Position numbers and translations under genes: made by a program
In this document: positions 7,582 through 17,025 of the stretch, piece after piece
Position numbering within the stretch: the first letter of the stretch is position 1
Layout: the number at the start of each line of letters is the position of its first letter
DNA from: Flavobacterium keumense
GTDB lineage: Bacteria; Bacteroidota; Bacteroidia; Flavobacteriales; Flavobacteriaceae
NCBI RefSeq assembly: GCF_029866485.1
Contig: NZ_CP092332.1
Coordinates: 248,001 to 312,000, forward strand
Direction: 5' to 3'
Length of the DNA: 64,000 nt
Notes under the pieces: model-generated
The model's database searches: none
The model's input: only the letters and a program-made list of their open reading frames with translations
Told to the model about the DNA's origin: nothing

Positions 7582-8769
7582 ATGAGCAATCCACTTTCAG
7601 ACAGAATTAACAATTTGGCTACATCACAAACTTTAGCCATGGCCGCTTTAGCCAGAGAATTAAAAGCACAAGGAAAAGACATTATCAGTTTGAGTTTAGG
7701 CGAACCTGATTTTAATACGCCAGACTTCATCAAAGAAGCCGCAAAAAAAGCCATTGACGAAAATTACAGCACCTACTCTCCAGTAGATGGATATGTAGAA
7801 TTAAAAGAAGCTATTTGTAGAAAATTCAAAAGAGACAACGATTTGGATTACAAACCATCGCAAATTGTAGTTTCGACAGGAGCAAAACAATCACTATATA
7901 ACATTGCTCAAGTAATGTTAAACGACGGAGACGAGGTAATTTTACCAGCACCGTATTGGGTTTCTTATTTCGAAATCGTGAAACTTTCAGGAGGAGTTCC
8001 TGTAGAAGTTCCAACTTCTGTTGAGTCTGATTTCAAAATCACACCAGCACAACTAGAAGCCGCAATCACACCAAAAACAAAAATGATGTGGTTCAGTTCG
8101 CCATGTAATCCAAGTGGTTCCGTATATAGCCGTGAAGAATTAACTGCTTTGGCCAAAGTGTTAGAAAAATATCCAAACATCTATGTGGTTGCTGACGAAA
8201 TTTACGAACACATTAATTTTTCTGGAACTTTTTGCAGTATTGCCTCTATTCCAGGAATGTTAGAAAAAACGATCACTGTAAATGGAGTTGCCAAAGCATT
8301 CGCCATGACAGGATATAGAATTGGGTACATTGGCGCACCAGAATTCATCGCCAAAGCCTGTACTAAAATTCAAGGACAAGTAACTAGTGGAGCTAACTCT
8401 GTGGCTCAACGCGCTACCATTACTGCAGTAGATGCTGATCCATCCGTTTTGAAGCACATGGTAGATGCCTTCCATAGCCGTAGAGATTTAGTAGTGGGAT
8501 TAATCAAAGAGATTCCAGGAATGAAAATCAACGTTCCAGAAGGTGCTTTTTATGTATTTCCAGACGTTTCTTCTTTCTTTGGGAAAACCCTAAGAGGAAC
8601 TGAAATTAAAGACGCTAACGATTTCTCTATGTACCTTTTAGCCGAAGCCAATGTAGCTACCGTAACAGGAGATGCTTTTGGAAACCCAAACTGTATTCGT
8701 TTCTCTTATGCTACTAGCGAAGATATTTTAAAAGAAGCCTTACGCCGAATCAAAGAAGCGCTTTCATAA
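7582..8769 (+). CDS. PLP-dependent aminotransferase, aspartate aminotransferase-like
   Basis: A 395-aa fold-type I class I/II aminotransferase, probably transferring amino groups between aspartate (or related amino acids) and 2-oxoglutarate. The PLP lysine is at residue 238 (NGVAKAFAMTGYRIGY). Other landmarks are the SLGEPDFNTP substrate segment, Tyr125 in PAPYWVSY, Asn176 in SPCNPSG, Asp205 in VADEIYEH and the C-terminal Arg in NCIRFSYATS. Exact substrate range cannot be read from sequence. It is followed immediately by a rho-independent terminator and stands as a single transcription unit. Confidence 0.93.
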   Translation: MSNPLSDRINNLATSQTLAMAALARELKAQGKDIISLSLGEPDFNTPDFIKEAAKKAIDENYSTYSPVDGYVELKEAICRKFKRDNDLDYKPSQIVVSTGAKQSLYNIAQVMLNDGDEVILPAPYWVSYFEIVKLSGGVPVEVPTSVESDFKITPAQLEAAITPKTKMMWFSSPCNPSGSVYSREELTALAKVLEKYPNIYVVADEIYEHINFSGTFCSIASIPGMLEKTITVNGVAKAFAMTGYRIGYIGAPEFIAKACTKIQGQVTSGANSVAQRATITAVDADPSVLKHMVDAFHSRRDLVVGLIKEIPGMKINVPEGAFYVFPDVSSFFGKTLRGTEIKDANDFSMYLLAEANVATVTGDAFGNPNCIRFSYATSEDILKEALRRIKEALS

Positions 8770-8790
8770 AACACTATTTAAAAAACTATC

Positions 8791-8817
8791 AAAGCCTCAA
8801 GGAAACTTGGGGCTTTT
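8791..8817 (+). terminator. Terminator after the aminotransferase
   Basis: An 11-bp stem (aaagcctcaag / cttggggcttt, one G-U pair), a GAAA loop and a following T run. Confidence 0.8.
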
Positions 8818-8847
8818 TCCTATTTTTACAATAACAAATCAACTAAA

Positions 8848-9204
8848 ATGCTCAAACAAACCCACCCCAAACTTCCGATGCGCAATAAAGCCATAACCAA
8901 AGATTTCTATTGTAACCAATTGGACTTTGAAGTTTTTGGCAGTGCTGACTTTGAGAGCTATTTAATGTTGCAAAAAGACGAAATTCAATTGCATTTTTTT
9001 GAATTCCCCAATCTAAATCCAATGGAAAATTATGGACAAGTCTACATCCGTACGAAAAATATAGAAGACATATACAATCATTTTATAGCAAACAATGTAG
9101 CCATTCATCCCGCAGGACAGCTTGAAACCAAACCTTGGAAACAAAAAGAATTCTCTCTCCTCGATCCCGATCATAATCTATTGACTTTTGGAGAAAGTGT
9201 TTAG
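8848..9204 (+). CDS. VOC superfamily (glyoxalase/bleomycin-resistance-like) protein
   Basis: A 118-aa single-domain vicinal-oxygen-chelate protein. It has the bleomycin-resistance-protein layout: HPKLPMRNKAITKDFYCNQLDFEV, then YLMLQKDEIQLHFFEFPN, then the second beta-alpha-beta-beta-beta module ending EFSLLDPDHNLLTFGE. Proteins of this subgroup often bind small aromatic or thiol-conjugated ligands as dimers. No neighbour points to a substrate, so drug resistance should not be assumed. Confidence 0.85.
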   Translation: MLKQTHPKLPMRNKAITKDFYCNQLDFEVFGSADFESYLMLQKDEIQLHFFEFPNLNPMENYGQVYIRTKNIEDIYNHFIANNVAIHPAGQLETKPWKQKEFSLLDPDHNLLTFGESV

Positions 9205-9226
9205 TTTAGTAATACGTGATAGTAAA

Positions 9227-9283
9227 GAAACTTGAAACTTTGAAACGCTGAAACCTGAAACCTGAAACCTGAAACTCTGAAAC
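9227..9283 (+). repeat. TGAAACC heptanucleotide repeat tract
   Basis: About eight degenerate head-to-tail copies of TGAAAC(C/T), with three perfect consecutive TGAAACC copies around 9249-9271. It fills the spacer between the VOC and U32 genes. Confidence 0.75.
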
Positions 9284-9360
9284 CAAAAACTTTTTCCAAA
9301 AATCTCAATTATTTATAAGAAATTTGCAGCCTTATTTTTCTAAAAGAAAGTAATCCAATA

Positions 9361-11223
9361 ATGAAAAAGAAAATCGAAATACTAGCGCCTGCCAAAGACT
9401 TATTGCATGGTATGGCTGCTATCAATAGCGGTGCCGATGCTGTGTATATTGGAGCTCCACAATTTGGAGCGCGTTCCAACGCTCACAATTCCATCGAAGA
9501 TGTCGCGGCCTTAGTTCAATATGCCCATTTGTATCACGCCCAAGTTTTTGTAGTAATCAATACCATTTTATACGACAACGAGCTTGAAACCTGTCGCCAA
9601 ATGATTTGGAAATTGTACCACATTGGGGTGGATGCTTTGATTATTCAGGACATGGCAATTATGGAGATGGAGCTACCCCCTATTGTGTTACATGCCAGTA
9701 CCCAAGCCAATAACCGAGATCCAAAAAATATTAAATTCCTTGCCGATGCAGGAATCAAACGTGTAGTTTTAGCACGAGAATTGAACTTACACCAAATCAA
9801 AGAAATCAGCGAAGCAACCGATGTCGAATTGGAATTCTTCGTAACGGGCGCTTTGTGTGTTTCCTTTAGCGGGAATTGTTATATGAGTGTGGCCAATGGC
9901 GAACGTTCTGCCAATCGAGGTTCGTGTGCTCAAAACTGCCGTTTGCCCTACAATTTAATTGACGGTCACGGCGAAACCTTAATCAAAAACAGTCACTTGC
10001 TTTCCATCAAAGATTTTGATGTAACCGACCAAATCCCAAACTTGATCGAAGCTGGAATCGTATCTTTTAAAATTGAAGGCCGATTGAAAGACATTGTTTA
10101 TGTTAAAAATAATGTGTCGTTCCTTAGAAAAAAACTAGACGCCTTCTTAGAACAAAATCCCAATTATACAAAAGCGTCTTCGGGTAAATGTACCTTCACT
10201 TTCGATTCGGAGTTGAACCGCACTTTCAACCGTGGTTACACTGACTATTTCGTCAACGAAAGACACCAATCCATCGGTTCTTGGGAAAGCCCAAAATCCA
10301 AAGGACAATATATTGGAAAATTGATCCGAACTATTGGCAACTCCTACGAAATTGAGAATGGTCATTTACTCAACAATGGCGATGGTTTGTGTTTTATAAA
10401 CGAGAACAACGAAGCTGACGGAATTTATGTAAACAAGGCCGAAAACGGCATTATTTACCCCAACGTTTTAAAAGAAATCAAAGACGGAACTTTCATTTAC
10501 CGAAACAACGACGCAGCTTTCATCAAAATTGTAGAGCGCGAAGACAGTGCCGTGAGAAAAATTAGTACATCTTTGGTTTTAACCGAAAACGAAACTGGTT
10601 TTGTACTCACCGCAACTGATGAAGATGGTTATGTAAGCAATGTCCAATTGGAACATGCCAAAGAAACCACCAAAAATAATTTGTCCATAGAAGAAAACAT
10701 CAAAACACAGTTAGCCAAAACGGGTTTTACACCTTACACAGCAGACGAAATTACAATTCAGTTTTCAGAAAATTGGTTTTTGCCGATTTCAAAAGTCAAC
10801 GAAATGCGTCGCACCGTATACGAGCAATTGACCGAAATTCGTCTAGCCAATTACAAGCGAGAGGAACACCAAATCGTAAAAACCAATCATCCGTTTCCTG
10901 TGGCCCAATTGGATTTCACGTATAATGTTTCCAATAAATTGGCACGAAAATTCTACGAACGTCACGGCGTTACCGAAATTGAAAAAGCTTTTGAATTGCA
11001 ATGGGATCCGGGTAAATCTCGTGTAATGACGACCAAATATTGCATCAAATACGAATTGGAGCGTTGTCCAAAATACCATCCTGAGCACCGCGACAAAAAA
11101 GTCAAAGAACCTTTGGTTTTAAAACAAGGCGAACTCGAGTACAAACTCAAATTCAATTGCAAACCTTGCGAAATGGAAATCTGGGAAAAAGATGCTGAAT
11201 TTGAAATTGAAGAGGAAGATTAA
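9361..11223 (+). CDS. Peptidase U32 family protein (RlhA/TrhP-like)
   Basis: A 620-aa U32 family protein. The N-terminal barrel shows EILAPAKDLLHGMAAINSGADAVYIG and VLHASTQANNRD. The family's conserved cysteine cluster is at residues 166, 173, 189 and 193 (TGALCVSFSGNCYMS and NRGSCAQNCR), and there are further cysteines near the C-terminus (KYCIKYELERCPKYH and NCKPCEMEIW). Members such as E. coli RlhA and TrhP take part in prephenate-dependent hydroxylation of 23S rRNA or tRNA rather than proteolysis; the length is closest to RlhA (about 650 aa). An RNA-hydroxylation role is inferred. DUF6370 follows after 13 bp and may be cotranscribed. Confidence 0.9.
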   Translation: MKKKIEILAPAKDLLHGMAAINSGADAVYIGAPQFGARSNAHNSIEDVAALVQYAHLYHAQVFVVINTILYDNELETCRQMIWKLYHIGVDALIIQDMAIMEMELPPIVLHASTQANNRDPKNIKFLADAGIKRVVLARELNLHQIKEISEATDVELEFFVTGALCVSFSGNCYMSVANGERSANRGSCAQNCRLPYNLIDGHGETLIKNSHLLSIKDFDVTDQIPNLIEAGIVSFKIEGRLKDIVYVKNNVSFLRKKLDAFLEQNPNYTKASSGKCTFTFDSELNRTFNRGYTDYFVNERHQSIGSWESPKSKGQYIGKLIRTIGNSYEIENGHLLNNGDGLCFINENNEADGIYVNKAENGIIYPNVLKEIKDGTFIYRNNDAAFIKIVEREDSAVRKISTSLVLTENETGFVLTATDEDGYVSNVQLEHAKETTKNNLSIEENIKTQLAKTGFTPYTADEITIQFSENWFLPISKVNEMRRTVYEQLTEIRLANYKREEHQIVKTNHPFPVAQLDFTYNVSNKLARKFYERHGVTEIEKAFELQWDPGKSRVMTTKYCIKYELERCPKYHPEHRDKKVKEPLVLKQGELEYKLKFNCKPCEMEIWEKDAEFEIEEED

Positions 11224-11236
11224 ATAACAATAGCTT

Positions 11237-11560
11237 ATGAAAAAATTACTAACTTTTTTATTTGTTTTAAGTAGCGCCGTAATTTTGGCACAAGACAAAA
11301 AAGAAAATTCAAAAATTCAAATTGTAGAAGCCTCTTGTGGCCAATGCCAATTTAAAATGGAAGGAAAAAGTTGTGACTTAGCCGTTCGAATTGATGGAAA
11401 ATCCTATTTTGTAGAAGGCACCAATATAGATGCCCACGGAGATGCTCATGCAGATGATGGTTTTTGTGCTAGTATTCGCAAAGCAGAGGTAATTGGTGAA
11501 ATAAAAGACAACAAATTTGTTGTAACTTACTTTAAATTACTACCGCTAAAAAAACTTTAA
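11237..11560 (+). CDS. DUF6370 family small exported protein
   Basis: A 107-aa protein with a clear signal peptide (MKKLLTFLFVLSSAVILAQ) and a CGQCQ motif just inside the mature part (VEASCGQCQFKM). Two further cysteines (KSCDLAV and DGFCASIRK) and several His/Asp (AHGDAHADDG) suggest metal or redox chemistry in the periplasm. The sequence agrees with the DUF6370 family. It sits 13 bp after the U32 gene and 12 bp before the pirin, so all three are probably one operon. Function unknown. Confidence 0.75.
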   Translation: MKKLLTFLFVLSSAVILAQDKKENSKIQIVEASCGQCQFKMEGKSCDLAVRIDGKSYFVEGTNIDAHGDAHADDGFCASIRKAEVIGEIKDNKFVVTYFKLLPLKKL

Positions 11561-11572
11561 ATCCAAATCAAT

Positions 11573-12289
11573 ATGGAAAATTTTATTTTACACAAAGCGA
11601 GTTCAAGAGGTCATGCTGATCACGGTTGGCTCAATGCCTATCACAGTTTTAGCTTTGCCAATTGGTATAATCCAGAACGTATCCAATTTGGTATGCTTCG
11701 TGTCTTGAATGACGATACAATTGCTGCCGGAATGGGTTTTGGCACGCATCCACACGACAATATGGAAATCATCACGATTCCATTAGAAGGCGATTTGGCT
11801 CACAAAGACAGCATGGGCAACGCCTCAACAATTAAAACAGGCGATGTACAAGTGATGAGTGCAGGAACTGGTATTCAACATAGCGAATTCAATCCTAATG
11901 CAGATAAACAAACTAAACTCTTTCAAATATGGCTGTTCCCAAAATACAGAAATGTGGAGCCGCGTTACCAACAAATTACTTTAGATACCGCTAAGCAAAA
12001 AAATAATTTTGCTCAAATTTTATCGCCAAATCCAGATGATGAAGGTGTATGGATACATCAAGACGCTTGGTTTTACTTAGGTGACTTTGACAAAGACTTG
12101 TCTAAAAAATTGGCACTAAAAAAAGAAGGAAATGGTTTTTACATCATGAACATTGAAGGTGAAATCGAAGTGAATGGAGAAAAATTAGAAAAAAGAGATG
12201 CTATTGGAATTTGGGAAACCGATGAAGTCGAAATCAAAGCCAATTCAGATTCTCGTTTTTTAATCATGGAAATTCCGATGGAACAATAA
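11573..12289 (+). CDS. Pirin family bicupin protein
   Basis: A 238-aa bicupin of the YhhW/pirin type. Metal ligands lie in the N-terminal cupin: GTHPHDNMEIITIPLEG (two His and a Glu) and GTGIQHSEFNP (His). Related enzymes such as YhhW have quercetin 2,3-dioxygenase activity in vitro; the physiological substrate is unknown. The sequence opening KASSRGHADHGWLNAYHSFSFANWY is typical. It is the last gene of the likely U32 - DUF6370 - pirin operon. Confidence 0.93.
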   Translation: MENFILHKASSRGHADHGWLNAYHSFSFANWYNPERIQFGMLRVLNDDTIAAGMGFGTHPHDNMEIITIPLEGDLAHKDSMGNASTIKTGDVQVMSAGTGIQHSEFNPNADKQTKLFQIWLFPKYRNVEPRYQQITLDTAKQKNNFAQILSPNPDDEGVWIHQDAWFYLGDFDKDLSKKLALKKEGNGFYIMNIEGEIEVNGEKLEKRDAIGIWETDEVEIKANSDSRFLIMEIPMEQ

Positions 12290-12301
12290 ACCAAAAAATA
12301 G

Positions 12302-12309
12302 TACTTTTG
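12302..12309 (+). promoter_or_regulatory. -7 promoter box for fabD
   Basis: TACTTTTG, 40 bases upstream of the fabD ATG. Confidence 0.5.
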
Positions 12310-12349
12310 CTATTATCAATTTTAGAGAAAATAAACAGAAATAAAACTT

Positions 12350-13222
12350 ATGAAAGCATACGTATTTCCTGGACAAGGAGCACAATTTACCGGAATGGGT
12401 AAAGAGTTATATGAGAATTCACCTTTAGCAAAAGAACTATTCGAAAAAGCCAATGACATTTTAGGATTTCGCATTACAGACATCATGTTTGAAGGTACTG
12501 CCGAAGAACTAAAAGAAACCAAAGTAACGCAACCTGCTGTTTTTTTACATTCGGTTATTTTAGCTAAAACCTTAGCTGATTTCAAACCAGAAATGGTAGC
12601 TGGCCACTCTTTAGGAGAATTTTCAGCTTTAGTTGCCAATGGCACTTTATCTTTTGAAGACGGATTAAAATTGGTTTCACAAAGAGCTTTAGCCATGCAA
12701 AAAGCCTGTGAAATTACTCCATCAACTATGGCAGCAGTATTGAATTTAGAAGACACAATTGTAGAAAATATTTGTGCTTCTATTGATGGTGTTGTAGTAG
12801 CGGCTAATTACAACTGTCCTGGACAATTAGTAATTTCGGGCGAATACAAAGCAGTGGAGCTAGCTTGTGAAAAAATGAAAGAAGCAGGTGCAAAACGTGC
12901 GTTAATTTTGCCAGTAGGTGGTGCTTTTCATTCCCCAATGATGGAACCAGCAAGAGAAGAACTAGCAGCCGCAATTGAAGCGACTACTTTCTCTACTCCT
13001 ATTTGCCCTGTGTATCAAAATGTAACGGCGAACGCCGTTTCTGACCCAGCTGAAATTAAGAAAAACCTAATCATTCAGTTGACAGCTCCAGTAAAATGGA
13101 CACAATCGGTTCAACAAATGATTAAAGATGGTGCAACAAGCTTTACTGAAGTTGGCCCCGGAAAAGTTTTAGCTGGTCTAATTGGAAAAATTGACAAAGA
13201 AGCAATTACTGCTAATGCGTAA
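12350..13222 (+). CDS. fabD: Malonyl-CoA:ACP transacylase
   Basis: A 290-aa enzyme loading malonyl groups onto acyl carrier protein for type II fatty acid synthesis. The oxyanion-hole motif FPGQGAQ is at residues 5-11, the nucleophile Ser at 87 (AGHSLGEFSAL) and the catalytic His at 194 (GAFHSPMM), with the C-terminal EVGPGKVLAGL motif present. It is monocistronic, with its own -7 box and a strong terminator, and not clustered with other fab genes here. Confidence 0.97.
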   Translation: MKAYVFPGQGAQFTGMGKELYENSPLAKELFEKANDILGFRITDIMFEGTAEELKETKVTQPAVFLHSVILAKTLADFKPEMVAGHSLGEFSALVANGTLSFEDGLKLVSQRALAMQKACEITPSTMAAVLNLEDTIVENICASIDGVVVAANYNCPGQLVISGEYKAVELACEKMKEAGAKRALILPVGGAFHSPMMEPAREELAAAIEATTFSTPICPVYQNVTANAVSDPAEIKKNLIIQLTAPVKWTQSVQQMIKDGATSFTEVGPGKVLAGLIGKIDKEAITANA

Positions 13223-13241
13223 ATAAAATGTGTTCAAAAAT

Positions 13242-13272
13242 AAAAATCCCAAACTACTCGTTTGGGATTTTT
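13242..13272. terminator. Bidirectional terminator between fabD and galE
   Basis: A perfect 13-bp stem (aaaaatcccaaac / gtttgggattttt) with loop TACTC; A and T tails on both sides serve both converging genes. Confidence 0.88.
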
Positions 13273-13296
13273 ATTTTAATTGAACTAAGAATATGA

Positions 13297-14310
13297 TTAA
13301 CTTCTAATTTTTTGTTCCCATTTCCAAGCACTTGCCATAGCTTCTTCAAGAGTGAATTGTGCTTTCCATCCCAAAACCGTATTAGCTTTATCAGTATTGG
13401 CATACGCTTCTGTTATATCACCTTCTCTACGCGCTACAATTTTATACGGTAATTTTTGTCCACTTACTTTTTCAAAAGCATGAATCACTTCCAAAACCGA
13501 ACTTCCTGTCCCTGTTCCTAAATTAAAGGTTTCTACTTTATCTTGATTTTTCTTATTCAATAAACGTTGCATTGCAATAACATGTGCTTTTGCCAAATCT
13601 ACTACATGAATATAATCGCGAATCGCCGTTCCATCTGGAGTAGGATAATCGTCTCCATAAACGGATAATTCTTGACGTAATCCAATTCCAGTTTGCGTAA
13701 TAAAAGGCACTAAATTTTGCGGAACTCCCAAAGGTAATTCTCCAATTTCAGCTGAAGGATGAGCGCCTATTGGATTAAAATAACGCAGTAAAACAGCATT
13801 AACATTGGTAACTTTAGCGGTATCTATAATAATTTCTTCTCCAATTTGTTTTGTATTACCATAAGGAGATAGCGCAGTTTGAACCGATGAATCTTCGGTA
13901 ATAGGCATTTTTTCGGCTTGACCGTAAACCGTACAAGACGAACTAAAAATAAAATTAGCGGTATGATTTTTCTCCAATTCTTGTAGAATATACACTAACA
14001 CATTAATGTTATTTTCATAATACAACAATGGATTGCCTACACTTTCCCCAACCGCTTTAGAGGCTGCAAAATGAATAACACCTTCAATATCAGTATGGCG
14101 TTTAAAAAAATCTTGTACTTTATTTTTGTCGCGTAAGTCTAATTGTTCAAAGGCAGGAACTTTACCCGTAATATTTTGAATTCCATCCAAAACAGACAAT
14201 GAAGTATTGGATAAATTATCAATTATAATGACTTCAAAACCTTCGTTTTGAAGTTCTACAACTGTATGTGAACCAATAAATCCTAACCCTCCTGTTACTA
14301 GTATTTTCAT
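13297..14310 (-). CDS. galE: UDP-glucose 4-epimerase
   Basis: A 337-aa short-chain dehydrogenase/reductase interconverting UDP-glucose and UDP-galactose. The NAD-binding GGLGFIG is at residues 7-13, Ser124 lies in FSSSCTVYG, and Tyr150/Lys154 form the YxxxK pair (SPYGNTK). The length matches GalE (about 338). It begins 20 bp after the stop of the DegT aminotransferase, so the two probably form one operon making activated sugars for surface polysaccharide. Confidence 0.95.
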   Translation of the reverse strand: MKILVTGGLGFIGSHTVVELQNEGFEVIIIDNLSNTSLSVLDGIQNITGKVPAFEQLDLRDKNKVQDFFKRHTDIEGVIHFAASKAVGESVGNPLLYYENNINVLVYILQELEKNHTANFIFSSSCTVYGQAEKMPITEDSSVQTALSPYGNTKQIGEEIIIDTAKVTNVNAVLLRYFNPIGAHPSAEIGELPLGVPQNLVPFITQTGIGLRQELSVYGDDYPTPDGTAIRDYIHVVDLAKAHVIAMQRLLNKKNQDKVETFNLGTGTGSSVLEVIHAFEKVSGQKLPYKIVARREGDITEAYANTDKANTVLGWKAQFTLEEAMASAWKWEQKIRS

Positions 14311-14330
14311 TTGCTTTTTGGGTATTGCGC

Positions 14331-15464
14331 CTATTTATTTAAAAACTCTAAAATACTATCTGTGATGAATTTAATCTGTTCATCGTCTAATTCTGTATGC
14401 ATAGGTAACGAAATCACTTCTTTTACTAATTGATTGGTAACTGGGAAATCTTCCTCTTTATAGCGTGCATCAGCATAGGCTTTTTGACTGTGTAGTGGAA
14501 TGGGATAATATATAGCACATGGGATTCCCTTATCTAATAAATATTGCATCAAACCGTTTCTGTCGGCATCAATAATTCGCAACGTATATTGATGAAAAAC
14601 GTGACAATCACAGATATCACAAATACTAGGCGCGATAATGTTTTTATGACCTTCTAAAGCTGCAGTGTATTTTCTTGCGGCGTTTTGTCTTGCTTTATTG
14701 TATTGATCCAACAAGGGTAATTTTGCATTTAGCACAGCTGCTTGAATACTATCCAATCGAGAATTTACCCCCACTACATCGTGATGGTATCTTTCATACA
14801 TTCCGTGATTAACAATTCCGCGAAGTGTATGTGCTAATGCATCATCATTAGTAAAAATTGCTCCTCCATCACCATAACAGCCTAAATTTTTAGAAGGAAA
14901 GAAAGAAGTGGCCCCCACATGACCTATCGTTCCCGCTTTCTTTTTTGTACCATCAGAAAATTTACAATTGGCTCCAATGGCCTGCGCATTATCCTCAATA
15001 ACATATAAATTATGTTCTTTGGCTAAAGCCATAATGGCTTCCATATTAGCGGCACGACCAAACAAATGAACCGGTACAATGGCTTTCGTTTTAGGAGTAA
15101 TTGCTTTTTTAATTTTGTTAATGTCGATATTCATATTGTGCATCTCTACATCGACCAAAACAGGTGTTAATTGCAACAAAGCAATTACTTCAACCGTTGC
15201 AGCAAAAGTAAAATCAGCCGTAATAACCTCATCCCCTGGTTGTAAACCTAAGCCCATCATCGCAATTTGCAAAGCGTCGGTTCCATTTGCACAAGGGATA
15301 ACATGTTTTACACCTAAATAATCTTCTAACGATTTTTGAAACGAATGAACTTGAGGCCCGTTGATGTAAGTAGTTGTATCTAAAACTTCTTGAATAGAAG
15401 CATTAACTGTCTCTTTTATCGCATCATATTGACTTTTCAAGTCAACCATTTGAATTTTTTTCAT
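14331..15464 (-). CDS. DegT/DnrJ/EryC1/StrS family sugar aminotransferase
   Basis: A 377-aa PLP-dependent aminotransferase of the DegT family, which aminates keto-sugars on nucleotide carriers. The PLP lysine is 192 (SFFPSKNLGCYGDGGAIFTND); other family landmarks are VIPCANGTDALQIA, DFTFAATVEVI, PVHLFGRAANM and the cysteine-rich patch CDICDCHVFHQYTLR. The exact sugar (for example a UDP-3-keto or 4-keto hexose) cannot be told. It is first in a two-gene unit with galE and reads away from waaA, which also serves the cell envelope. Confidence 0.93.
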   Translation of the reverse strand: MKKIQMVDLKSQYDAIKETVNASIQEVLDTTTYINGPQVHSFQKSLEDYLGVKHVIPCANGTDALQIAMMGLGLQPGDEVITADFTFAATVEVIALLQLTPVLVDVEMHNMNIDINKIKKAITPKTKAIVPVHLFGRAANMEAIMALAKEHNLYVIEDNAQAIGANCKFSDGTKKKAGTIGHVGATSFFPSKNLGCYGDGGAIFTNDDALAHTLRGIVNHGMYERYHHDVVGVNSRLDSIQAAVLNAKLPLLDQYNKARQNAARKYTAALEGHKNIIAPSICDICDCHVFHQYTLRIIDADRNGLMQYLLDKGIPCAIYYPIPLHSQKAYADARYKEEDFPVTNQLVKEVISLPMHTELDDEQIKFITDSILEFLNK

Positions 15465-15616
15465 TTACTTTTTATTTAATGATTGGAAAATTTTGAGTTA
15501 AAATTCCAATTAAATTGCGTCTATTCGTAAAACGAAAAACAAAAATAGGCATTTAAAAAGTTCCAACCAATCAAAATAAAATAAAGAAACTGTATTTTAG
15601 CACCAAAATATCGGGT

Positions 15617-16843
15617 ATGCTTTTAATTTATAGTGTAATTGTTTCAATAGCAGGGCTATTATTACAAATCTTTGCTTTTTTTATACCAAAGATTAATCTT
15701 TTTGTTACTGGAAGAAAAGACGTATTCTCAACCTTAAAATCCAAAATCAAACCCGACGACAAAACGATTTGGTTTCATGCTGCTTCATTAGGAGAATACG
15801 AACAAGGATTACCCGTGATTGAAAAAATGAAGGAGAACCACCCCAACCATAAAATCATCGTTAGCTTTTTCTCTCCTTCTGGTTATGAAGTTCGCAAAAA
15901 CAACACCGTAGCAGATGCAACCGTTTATTTACCTTTAGACACGATGAAAAATGCTAAAAAATTTATTCAGTTAGCACATCCTGACTTGGTGTTCTTCATT
16001 AAATATGAATTTTGGCCTAATTATTTAAACGAATTAAAAAAACAACAAATACCTACCTACCTGATTTCAGGTATTTTTAGAGAAAAACAGGCTTTCTTTA
16101 AATGGTATGGTGGATTTTACAGAAAAGCGTTGGAAGCATTTACTTACTTTTTTGTGCAAAACGAAAGTTCATTACAACTACTTCATCAATTAGGCAAAAA
16201 CAATGCGGTAGTTTCTGGAGACACACGATTTGATAGAGTAGCAACTATTCTAGAAAAAGACAATACATTGGATTTTATTGAAACATTCAAAAACAATACA
16301 ACAACTATTGTGATCGGAAGTTCATGGCCAAAAGACGAAGAATTACTTCTAAATTTCATTAATTCTAGTCCCACTAACTGTAAATACATTATTGCACCAC
16401 ACAATATTAAGCGAGAACAAATTCAACAATTAAAAACAAACTGTGTTAAAAAGGTCGTCTTTTTCTCAGAAAAAGAAGATAAAAATCTTGCTGATTATAA
16501 TGTCTTTATTATTGATACTATTGGAATTTTAACTAAAATATACAGCTATGCCGATATTGCTTATGTGGGTGGTGGATTTGGACATCCCGGCGTTCATAAC
16601 ATCCTAGAACCTGCTACCTTTGGTATCCCGATAATTATTGGCCCCCATTATTCTCATTTTGCCGAAGCTATCGACTTAGTTGACCTGAAAGGATGTATCA
16701 CCATAAATAACCAAACAGAACTCAATAAATCATTAGAAAATTTAATTGCAAATACATCTGAACGAATTAAAATGGGTAAAATTTGCGCACAATTTGTACA
16801 AAAAAATAAAGGTGCTGTGAATCAAATTCTCAAATACATCTAG
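15617..16843 (+). CDS. waaA: 3-deoxy-D-manno-octulosonic acid (Kdo) transferase
   Basis: A 408-aa GT30 glycosyltransferase attaching Kdo to lipid A on the cytoplasmic face of the inner membrane. It has an N-terminal membrane anchor (residues 2-24), then WFHAASLGEYEQG with the catalytic Glu, IVSFFSPSGYEV, FFIKYEFWPNYL and, in the C-terminal Rossmann domain, AYVGGGFGHPGVHNILEPATFG. Length and motif order are those of WaaA/KdtA. It implies a lipopolysaccharide-type outer membrane. No terminator was found after it; the 180-bp AT-rich spacer that follows holds the promoter of the next gene. Confidence 0.95.
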   Translation: MLLIYSVIVSIAGLLLQIFAFFIPKINLFVTGRKDVFSTLKSKIKPDDKTIWFHAASLGEYEQGLPVIEKMKENHPNHKIIVSFFSPSGYEVRKNNTVADATVYLPLDTMKNAKKFIQLAHPDLVFFIKYEFWPNYLNELKKQQIPTYLISGIFREKQAFFKWYGGFYRKALEAFTYFFVQNESSLQLLHQLGKNNAVVSGDTRFDRVATILEKDNTLDFIETFKNNTTTIVIGSSWPKDEELLLNFINSSPTNCKYIIAPHNIKREQIQQLKTNCVKKVVFFSEKEDKNLADYNVFIIDTIGILTKIYSYADIAYVGGGFGHPGVHNILEPATFGIPIIIGPHYSHFAEAIDLVDLKGCITINNQTELNKSLENLIANTSERIKMGKICAQFVQKNKGAVNQILKYI

Positions 16844-16980
16844 GGCTCAATAATTTTCCTTTTTTTGAATATACATAGGGTATTTTCTCAATTAGAAGTT
16901 CTTTTGACCAAAAAATAACACTATTAGCGAATATTATTTAAAAAAAAAATGAAAAAATATTTTACATATTAAAAATTTTA

Positions 16981-16988
16981 TATCTTTG
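16981..16988 (+). promoter_or_regulatory. -7 promoter box for the Ala-rich lipoprotein
   Basis: TATCTTTG, a perfect TAnnTTTG match, 37 bases before the ATG and preceded by a very A/T-rich stretch, suggesting a strong promoter. Confidence 0.6.
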
Positions 16989-17025
16989 CCACGAATTAAT
17001 AATTAACCTTTTATAATAAAGTAAG

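Noticed and set aside
8848..9204. Bleomycin resistance gene
   Set aside because: Only the general VOC fold can be supported; no drug-binding residues can be assigned.
9227..9283. CRISPR-like array
   Set aside because: The 7-bp units have no spacers and no cas genes are present.
12322..12756. 144-aa minus-strand ORF over fabD
   Set aside because: Antisense to fabD with no recognisable motif; fabD is certain.
15079..15321. 80-aa ORF on the plus strand inside the DegT aminotransferase gene
   Set aside because: It is antisense to a well-supported gene and its composition mirrors that gene's complementary strand.
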